From: Phycisphaerales bacterium
Lineage (GTDB): Bacteria; Planctomycetota; Phycisphaerae; Sedimentisphaerales; Anaerohalosphaeraceae
DNA: 13,590 nucleotides
NCBI GenBank assembly: GCA_011053245.1
Contig: DRGS01000105.1
Span: 1-13,590 of the forward strand
Direction of reading: 5' to 3'
A program made the position numbers and the translations under genes. Below the pieces are notes generated by a model. The model was not told the DNA's origin. It saw nothing but the letters and a program-made list of their open reading frames with translations, and ran no database searches. Below, one piece after another: positions 12,507-13,590 of the stretch (its first letter is position 1; every line of letters begins with the position of its first letter).

Positions 12507-13590
12507 GTGTCTTATCCGGGTTCGGTCAATGAGACTATTGCGGCTGTGAGCAGTCCTTCTGTTCGGGGAGGGGGGGCGAGCGAATCTATTCTGCGTGTGT
12601 CGGGGGATGAGAGTTTCGCAATTGTCGCAGAGCTTTTCGGGGTTGATGTTCGCAAGAATGAGCGGGGGATAATCAGCGGTCGGATCACTATCGAAGACGG
12701 TTTTGAAGTTGAGGCTCTGGCATATTTGTTTGCAAGCGGCAATTCTTATACAGGTCAGGACTTAGCTGAGGTTCATGTTTTCGGGTGCGGTGGAGTTGTC
12801 GAAAGGATCCTCGAAATGATGCTCGACAGGAGCAGGCTTGCCGGGCCGGGTGAGTTTACGTTGCGGGCATATCTTAACGGTAAGATGGACCTTAGTCAGG
12901 CGGAAGCGGTGGCTGAGATCGTTGCCAGCAGTAACAGGTTTCAATTGGCGGCAGCGGAAAGACTTCTGGCAGGGAAACTTTGCGAGACGACAGGTAAGGT
13001 CCGTAAGGAGATACTCGACGTATTGAGTCTGATCGAAGCGGGGATGGATTTCAGTGAGGAGGGTATCGAATTCGTTACACGCGATGCAGCGGCGGCGACG
13101 ATACGGGGAATAGCCGGTCATCTTGAGGGAATATTGGCGAGCAGTATCCGTTACGAAGAGGTGATCGATATGCCGTCGGTTGGGCTGGCGGGTTTGGCAA
13201 ATGCGGGTAAGAGCAGTTTGCTTAATTCGCTGCTCGGGGAAGACAGGAGCATCGTTTCCGAACGAAAGGCTACTACGAGAGATGTGTTGAGCGGGGAGCT
13301 TGAACTTGACAATTGCTGCGCGGCGGTTTTTGACTGTGCGGGGATCGGCGGCAAAGGCAGTGCTGTAAATCTGCTGGACGAACTTGGAAGAGAGGCGGCG
13401 AAGGAGGCTCTGAAAAATGCGGATATGGTTGTCCTCTGTGTTGATGTTACTATGGACGATATCTCTATTGCAGGTAAATTAGACATCGAAGTTGATATTG
13501 TGGCGGCGACGAAGTGCGATATGTTAGATGAAGCGAAACTTATCGCAAAGACAGAGGAGCTTAAAAATTTGTTCGGCAAGGAAGTTGTGC
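12507..13590 (+). CDS. mnmE: tRNA modification GTPase MnmE, N-terminal 361 residues (runs off window)
   Basis: With MnmG, MnmE makes 5-carboxymethylaminomethyl-uridine at the tRNA wobble position. Start: GTG 12507 with GGAGG 8 nt upstream. The N-terminal folate-binding domain is clear: ETIAAVSSPSVRGGGASESI (9-28), NSYTGQDLAEVHVFGCGG (79-96) and GPGEFTLRAYLNGKMDLSQAEAV (113-135). The helical domain and the G domain follow. G1 is G229-LANA-GKS (229-236), G2 is ATTRD (255-259), G3 is DCAG (276-279) and G4 is TKCD (335-338). The usual forms are GxPNxGKS, GTTRD, DTAG and NKxD, so three motifs are altered, most notably Asn to Thr in G4. The C-terminal CxGK motif lies outside the window. It sits next to yidC, as in many bacteria. 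Confidence 0.93.
   Translation, partial: MSYPGSVNETIAAVSSPSVRGGGASESILRVSGDESFAIVAELFGVDVRKNERGIISGRITIEDGFEVEALAYLFASGNSYTGQDLAEVHVFGCGGVVERILEMMLDRSRLAGPGEFTLRAYLNGKMDLSQAEAVAEIVASSNRFQLAAAERLLAGKLCETTGKVRKEILDVLSLIEAGMDFSEEGIEFVTRDAAAATIRGIAGHLEGILASSIRYEEVIDMPSVGLAGLANAGKSSLLNSLLGEDRSIVSERKATTRDVLSGELELDNCCAAVFDCAGIGGKGSAVNLLDELGREAAKEALKNADMVVLCVDVTMDDISIAGKLDIEVDIVAATKCDMLDEAKLIAKTEELKNLFGKEVV

Overview
The window looks like a chromosomal segment of a Gram-negative, free-living bacterium, most likely a planctomycete of the Phycisphaerae/Sedimentisphaerales kind. The grounds are a secreted beta-propeller with a C-terminal dockerin-like tail (GDVNGDC..N.TDF..I..HWL), the end of a LamG-type domain, a basic/aromatic/TPR exported protein, a long YidC with a large periplasmic domain, and an MnmE with unusual G motifs. 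This lineage call is inference from gene style; no rRNA or tRNA is present to confirm it.

Layout. (a) 1-432: a perfect 115-bp inverted repeat (1-115 and 311-425) around a 195-bp spacer that carries a promoter-like sequence; weak reading frames run outward from the spacer into both arms. (b) 489-692: a collapsed gene that keeps the start of a secreted protein and the end of a LamG domain, followed by a weak terminator-like hairpin. (c) 4589-774, minus strand: a tightly overlapping three-gene unit. It encodes an XRE-type HTH regulator with a long unrecognised C-terminal part, a tRNA-dependent cyclodipeptide synthase (CDPS), and a sodium:solute symporter fused to a cytoplasmic Cys-rich YkgJ-type metal-binding domain. 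This is the most interesting part of the window: a compact and apparently unusual cyclodipeptide locus. (d) 4644-4888: divergent regulatory region with a near-consensus plus-strand promoter. (e) 4889-8462, plus strand: three exported envelope proteins (basic/aromatic/TPR protein, seven-bladed propeller with dockerin-like tail, glycine-zipper lipoprotein), probably one transcript. (f) 8463-9663: accessory or decayed stretch with a dispersed-repeat-like block, two perfect hairpins, a Cys-rich unknown protein on the minus strand, and the C-terminal remnant of an IS3-family transposase just upstream of it. (g) 9664-13590, plus strand: housekeeping genes in the order metallophosphoesterase, yidC, mnmE (mnmE runs off the end).

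How the genes may work together. In the CDPS unit the regulator would control synthesis of a cyclic dipeptide made from two aminoacyl-tRNAs. The symporter would move that product or a related solute, and the fused Cys cluster hints at a metal-linked or redox-linked step. No tailoring oxidase, P450 or methyltransferase lies inside the window next to the CDPS. The plus-strand trio is a cell-surface set. The yidC-mnmE pair is a classical bacterial neighbourhood.
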